Part shown: piece after piece, positions 5,514 to 8,830 of the stretch
How the letters are laid out: every line of letters begins with the position of its first letter
Position numbering within the stretch: the first letter of the stretch is position 1
NCBI GenBank assembly: GCA_050248375.1
Contig: JBFWSL010000170.1
Coordinates: 1 to 8,830 of the forward strand
Direction: 5' to 3'
Length of the DNA stretch: 8,830 nucleotides
From: JAYZVT01 sp050248375
Lineage (GTDB): Bacteria; Pseudomonadota; Alphaproteobacteria; Rhizobiales; Methyloligellaceae
Notes under the pieces: generated by a model
Database searches by the model: none
What the model saw: only the letters and a program-made list of their open reading frames with translations
Told to the model about the DNA's origin: nothing
Translations under genes and position numbers: made by a program

Positions 5514-5528
5514 GCAAGGCTAACAACG

Positions 5529-7865
5529 ATGCGGAGACAGCGGCACATGTCTGCAGACTCAATCTCGCGGCTGGTCCTGGCGCCGGCCTTTGCGGCGGTC
5601 CTGGCGCTCGTTTCGGCGCCTGCCCTTGCCCAGTCCACCGTGGAGGCCCCGCTTGCCAATCCCAAGCGGGTGACGCGGGCTTCCGCGGCGCCGGTTCCCC
5701 CTGCTTCCACTCCGGCCATCGAGAAAGCCGGCCCGGCAGTCCCTCTGCCGGACCGCAAACCGACACGCGTGGCGGCAACTCCGGCTGCAACGGCGGCGCG
5801 GGAAGCTCCTTCCGTCTCCCTGCCCGTACCGAAGCCCGATCTGCCCGACATGACGGTCTTCCTCAAACCAGTCGTCAACTACAAGCTGTCCGACGGTGAC
5901 AAGGACCGACTGAAGGCGGCCGTTCGGGCGTCCTATGCCGGCAGCTTCGGCGATGCCCGGGCCGCGATCCGGGCCATATCCGACAAGTCCGCGCAAAAAG
6001 TCGCGCTGTGGTACTACTACCGCGGCAAGAACACCGATGCTTCACCCGCCGAACTGGAAGCCTTTCGCAAGGCCAATCCCGACTGGCCGCAGGGCGACCG
6101 CATCCGGCGCAACGCCGAGATGAACCTGCTCAAGGGCAAGGTAGAGCCAAAGGCGGTGATCGCCTTCTTCGAGGCTTCGCCGCCGACTACCGGCCTGGGA
6201 AAGGCGGCCCTGGCCACAGCGCAGCTTTCGCTCGGCAATACGGAGCGCGCGCTCATGCTCATCAGGCAAGCATGGCGCAGCACGGATATCGACGAGGAGA
6301 CGGAAGGCGAAGTGCTTTCGCGCTTCTCCAAGCTGCTCGCCGCCAGCGATCACAAGGCCCGCATCGACAGGCTTCTTCTGGCGGACCAGTCGCGCCTGAC
6401 GGAGGCCGCTGTAAGAACTGCCAAGCTGCTGGACGAAACCGAGCAGAAGAAGGTCGACGCCAGGGTTGCGGTGGTGAAGCGATCCTCGAAGGCGGAGGAC
6501 CTGCTGAAGAATATTTCCGCAGATGCCCAGCAGAACGACATCGGCTTCTACTTCTCCCGCATCCAGAACCTGCGCCGCAAGGACAAGGGCGAGGAGGCAT
6601 GGAAACTGCTGCTCTCGGCGCCAACGGAGCCGGATGCCCTGGTCAGCATCAGCGACTGGTGGATCGAGCGGCGGGTCAACTGCCGCTCCGCCCTCGATGC
6701 GGGAAAGCCGCAGATTGCCTATGAGCTTGTCAGGGGCCTGGGGCCCCTGAAGGGCGACGCCTACGAGGAGGCGCAATTTCTTGCCGGCTGGATCGCGCTG
6801 AGATATCTCGGCCAGCCCGAAGACGCTTTCAATCATTTCGTTGCGCTGCGTACCGCAGCGGTAGATGACGCCGTTATCTCCCGGGCGGAATACTGGCTCG
6901 GCCGCACGGAACTTGTGCGCAGGAATGCCGCCGATGCCGAACAGCATTTCCGCCGGGCCGCCGCCTACCCGCTTACCTATTACGGCCAACTTGCCGTCCA
7001 GTCCCTGAATCCCGCTCCGGCCAGGCTTGCGCTTGTGCCCCCGCCCGCGCCGACAGCGGAAGATGCCGCCAGTTTCGCGGCACGCGACTCCGTCCGGGCG
7101 ATCAAGATCGTGCGCGAGGCCGAATTGGAGGCGCTGGCCCCCTTCTTCTACCAGCAACTCGCCAGGACGATCGACAGGCCGGGCGAGGCCGTGCTTCTCT
7201 CGGAGCTGGCGCGGCGCATCGACAACGTGCACGACAGCGTGCGTCTGGCGAAAATCGCGCTGCATTACGGCCTGCCAACCGGCCACTATGCCTTCCCTAT
7301 CGACGTGATGCCCGACTACAAGCGGCTGACGGGCGAAGTCGAGATTTCCCTGCTGCACGCACTCTCCCGCCAGGAAAGCGAGTTCAATCCGCGCGCCCGC
7401 AGCCCTGTGGGCGCCAAGGGCCTCATGCAGCTCATGCCAGGCACCGCCCGGATGGTCGCGAAACAGCATAACGTGCGCTACAAGCCGGCCAGCCTGCTTA
7501 CAGACGCCTCCTACAACATGATGCTCGGCGCGGCGCATCTGCGCGACCTCATCGACGATTACGGCGGCTCCTACATCATGACTCTCGTTGCCTACAACGC
7601 CGGTCCCTCGCGGGTTAGGCAGTGGATGGAAGCTTTTGGCGACCCCCGTGATCCAAAGGTTGACCCGATCGACTGGGTTGAGCGCATTCCCTTCACCGAA
7701 ACGCGGGAATACGTGCAGAAGATCCTGACGACCACGCAGATCTTCCGCTCGCGGCTCGAAGGACCCAACAGCGCTCTCAGGCTGGTCCAGGACATGCACC
7801 GGGGCCGAACGGACGCCATACCCATGACAGCCACCGCGGCTCCTGCTCCCGCCCCCGGCCAGTAG
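5529..7865 (+). CDS. slt: Soluble lytic murein transglycosylase (Slt70-like)
   Basis: Periplasmic enzyme that cleaves peptidoglycan between MurNAc and GlcNAc, forming 1,6-anhydroMurNAc ends. The protein has 778 residues. A signal peptide spans about 1-34 (basic start, hydrophobic VLAPAFAAVLALV, cleavage after APALA); no lipobox Cys is present, so it should be soluble. A Pro/Ala-rich linker covers about 35-100. A long alpha-helical superhelix of TPR-like repeats follows (about 100-575, with WWIERR at 377-382), as in the Slt70 U-domain. The C-terminal SLT domain has SRQESEFNP with catalytic Glu616, GLMQLMPGTA at 631-640, VAYNAGPSRV at 687-696, and the ETREYV motif near 725. A Pro/Ala tail ends the protein. 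ATG 5529 and ATG 5547 (residue 7, with GGAG 10 nt upstream) are both possible starts; both keep the signal peptide. It is divergent from dapA. Confidence 0.96.
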   Translation: MRRQRHMSADSISRLVLAPAFAAVLALVSAPALAQSTVEAPLANPKRVTRASAAPVPPASTPAIEKAGPAVPLPDRKPTRVAATPAATAAREAPSVSLPVPKPDLPDMTVFLKPVVNYKLSDGDKDRLKAAVRASYAGSFGDARAAIRAISDKSAQKVALWYYYRGKNTDASPAELEAFRKANPDWPQGDRIRRNAEMNLLKGKVEPKAVIAFFEASPPTTGLGKAALATAQLSLGNTERALMLIRQAWRSTDIDEETEGEVLSRFSKLLAASDHKARIDRLLLADQSRLTEAAVRTAKLLDETEQKKVDARVAVVKRSSKAEDLLKNISADAQQNDIGFYFSRIQNLRRKDKGEEAWKLLLSAPTEPDALVSISDWWIERRVNCRSALDAGKPQIAYELVRGLGPLKGDAYEEAQFLAGWIALRYLGQPEDAFNHFVALRTAAVDDAVISRAEYWLGRTELVRRNAADAEQHFRRAAAYPLTYYGQLAVQSLNPAPARLALVPPPAPTAEDAASFAARDSVRAIKIVREAELEALAPFFYQQLARTIDRPGEAVLLSELARRIDNVHDSVRLAKIALHYGLPTGHYAFPIDVMPDYKRLTGEVEISLLHALSRQESEFNPRARSPVGAKGLMQLMPGTARMVAKQHNVRYKPASLLTDASYNMMLGAAHLRDLIDDYGGSYIMTLVAYNAGPSRVRQWMEAFGDPRDPKVDPIDWVERIPFTETREYVQKILTTTQIFRSRLEGPNSALRLVQDMHRGRTDAIPMTATAAPAPAPGQ
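6730..6750 (+). repeat. Perfect 9-bp-arm hairpin inside slt
   Basis: TCAGGGGCC and GGCCCCTGA are perfect reverse complements around TGG, inside the coding region at the codons for V-R-G-L-G-P-L-K. It would form a very stable RNA stem with a 3-nt loop. No T-run follows, so termination is unlikely; ribosome slowing at the middle of the superhelix domain is conceivable. Confidence 0.4.
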
Positions 7866-7886
7866 CTTCTTTATTCGCCACCCTCA

Positions 7887-7918
7887 CGGGCCAGAGCAGG
7901 CTCCAGCGGCTTGGCCCG
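7887..7918. repeat. Inverted repeat downstream of slt
   Basis: Perfect 7-bp arms CGGGCCA (7887-7893) and TGGCCCG (7912-7918) enclose an 18-nt region with a smaller GAGC/GCTC stem. It begins 21 bp after the slt stop. There is no T-run, so it is at best a Rho-assisted or 3'-end stabilising hairpin. Its right arm overlaps the -35 box of the proposed hydrolase promoter, so it could instead be an operator. Confidence 0.35.
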
Positions 7919-7939
7919 CGCCTTACCGCCGCCTATAGT
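7911..7939 (+). promoter_or_regulatory. Candidate promoter of the alpha/beta hydrolase gene
   Basis: CTTGGCC (hexamer TTGGCC, 7911-7916) and CTATAGT (hexamer TATAGT, 7934-7939) are separated by exactly 17 bp. This fits the alphaproteobacterial housekeeping consensus well (5/6 in the -10 box). Transcription would begin near 7946, giving a leader of about 59 nt before ATG 8005. Confidence 0.5.
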
Positions 7940-8004
7940 CCAGCCGGCAATCGTCCAGTAAGCCCTCGGCCGACTGGCAATTCCGGAATCTAGCGGGGAC
8001 AGAT

Positions 8005-8830
8005 ATGGCTGGCGAAGCCCTGGATGCGGCGTGGCGCGACATTCACTTCACTTCGCAGGATGGCCTGTCGCTTTACGTCCGGCACTATCGTGCGCGGGAA
8101 GGCTCTCACGCCCGTCCCGTGCTTTGCCTTCCCGGACTGACGCGTAACGGGCGAGACTTCTCCAGGCTGGCCGATCATCTGACCACCGGCGCGGGCCTGC
8201 GGCGGGATGTCTATTGCGTGGATTACCGCGGCCGCGGCCAATCGGCCTACGACCGGAACTGGAAGAACTACACGCCCTACATCGAAGCGCTGGACGTGAT
8301 CGATTTCGTGTCGATTGCCGGCCTGCATGACGCCGCCATCGTCGGCACATCGAGAGGCGGGATCATCGCTATGCTGATGGCTGTGATGCGTCCCTCGGCG
8401 CTCGGCGCGGTCGTGCTGAACGACATCGGTCCGGAAGTCGAAACGGCAGGCCTTGCACGGATCGTCGGCTATGTGGGCCGCACGCCTCCGGCGCACAACT
8501 GGGATGAGGCGGCGGAACTGGCGAAAGGCATGAGCGGCAAATTCTTCCCCGAGATTCCCGCCGGCGACTGGCCGCAGATCGCGCGCCAATGGTTCGCCGA
8601 AAAGGATGGGAAAATCTCGCCGGATTACGATCCGCAGCTCGCCCGCACAATGGCGGCGCTGGACCTTACCCGGCCGATCCCGGCCATGTGGGCGCAGTTT
8701 TCGGCTCTTGGCCGGGTGCCGGCAATGGCCATTCGCGGGGAAACCTCGGACCTGCTGAGCGAAGAGACCCTTGCCCGCATGCGGGCCAGCCATCCCTCTC
8801 TGGAGACCCTGCTGGTGGAAGGGCAAGGGC
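8005..8830 (+). CDS. Alpha/beta hydrolase (C-terminus cut by window edge)
   Basis: Serine hydrolase of the alpha/beta fold; the substrate is unknown. The first 275 codons are visible and the frame is open to the right edge. Features in order are VLCLPGLTRNGRDFSRLADHL (39-59), which gives the oxyanion-hole strand and loop, and YCVDYRGRGQSAYD (70-83). The nucleophile elbow GTSRGG follows at 114-119 with Ser116, then VVLNDIGPEVE (136-146). Next come a helical cap region (about 150-235) and VPAMAIRGETSDLLS (238-252) with probable acid residue Asp249. The segment LLVEGQG at the edge is where a GHxP catalytic His normally follows within a few residues, so the triad is probably completed just outside. 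ATG 8005 has GGGGA about 5 nt upstream. There is no signal peptide, so it is probably cytoplasmic. A promoter candidate of its own suggests independence from slt. Confidence 0.93.
   Translation, partial: MAGEALDAAWRDIHFTSQDGLSLYVRHYRAREGSHARPVLCLPGLTRNGRDFSRLADHLTTGAGLRRDVYCVDYRGRGQSAYDRNWKNYTPYIEALDVIDFVSIAGLHDAAIVGTSRGGIIAMLMAVMRPSALGAVVLNDIGPEVETAGLARIVGYVGRTPPAHNWDEAAELAKGMSGKFFPEIPAGDWPQIARQWFAEKDGKISPDYDPQLARTMAALDLTRPIPAMWAQFSALGRVPAMAIRGETSDLLSEETLARMRASHPSLETLLVEGQG

Noticed and set aside
5733..5751. Inverted repeat CCGGCAG-TCCCT-CTGCCGG inside slt
   Set aside because: It lies in the low-complexity Pro/Ala linker, where GC-rich repetitive codons make such pairs likely by chance.
5338..5790. 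Minus-strand open frames over the dapA-slt gap and slt signal-peptide region
   Set aside because: They run antisense to the slt N-terminus, are Pro/Arg/Ala-rich and lack a ribosome binding site or domain.
6042..7799. A 585-codon minus-strand open frame opposite slt
   Set aside because: It lies wholly inside slt, whose domains are clear. The translation is His/Gly/Arg-rich without motifs, a typical antisense shadow in high-GC DNA.
1..8830. Mobile element, CRISPR array, defence island or biosynthetic cluster
   Set aside because: No transposase, integrase, phage or toxin-antitoxin gene, spaced repeat array, tRNA-flanked insertion or clear composition shift was found. All sizeable stretches are explained by core genes.

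Overview
The window is a GC-rich, gene-dense chromosomal segment. It most likely comes from an alphaproteobacterium of the Hyphomicrobiales (Rhizobiales). This rests on gene content and order: a folK-rpoZ-rsh block, an NYN/LabA-type protein, a family 5 uracil-DNA glycosylase, smpB, dapA and a long Slt-type lytic transglycosylase. To my knowledge a similar run is common in that order. The omega subunit also has the long acidic tail typical of alphaproteobacteria, and the protein wording matches rhizobial orthologues as I remember them. I cannot name the genus.

Left part (1-1350, minus strand): folK (folate pathway), then rpoZ (omega subunit), then the first 75 codons of rsh, the bifunctional (p)ppGpp synthetase/hydrolase, which runs off the left edge. 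These look co-oriented and co-transcribed, with a possible extra promoter just before rpoZ.

Middle part (1493-3258, plus strand): three co-oriented genes for an NYN-domain protein, a type 5 uracil-DNA glycosylase and a DUF3775 protein. The first is divergent from folK across a 142-bp AT-rich gap that holds a 21-bp-spaced direct repeat and a small palindrome.

Next block (3282-5248, minus strand): dapA, smpB and a PrxQ/BCP-like peroxiredoxin, with gaps of only 22 and 7 bp, so probably one operon. It converges on the DUF3775 gene.

Right part (5249-8830, plus strand): a 280-bp divergent regulatory gap, then a 778-codon soluble lytic transglycosylase with a signal peptide. After a 139-bp gap with a good promoter candidate comes an alpha/beta hydrolase cut by the right edge, just before its catalytic histidine.

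Functionally this is core housekeeping: folate, transcription and the stringent response, DNA repair, lysine and cell-wall precursor synthesis, ribosome rescue, peroxide defence and cell-wall turnover. I see no mobile element, CRISPR array, phage gene, tRNA or rRNA, and no convincing evidence of a new multi-gene system. The points worth a second look are small: candidate regulatory repeats and hairpins, start-codon choices (TTG for folK, probable GTG for DUF3775 and rsh), and two under-characterised neighbours (NYN and DUF3775).
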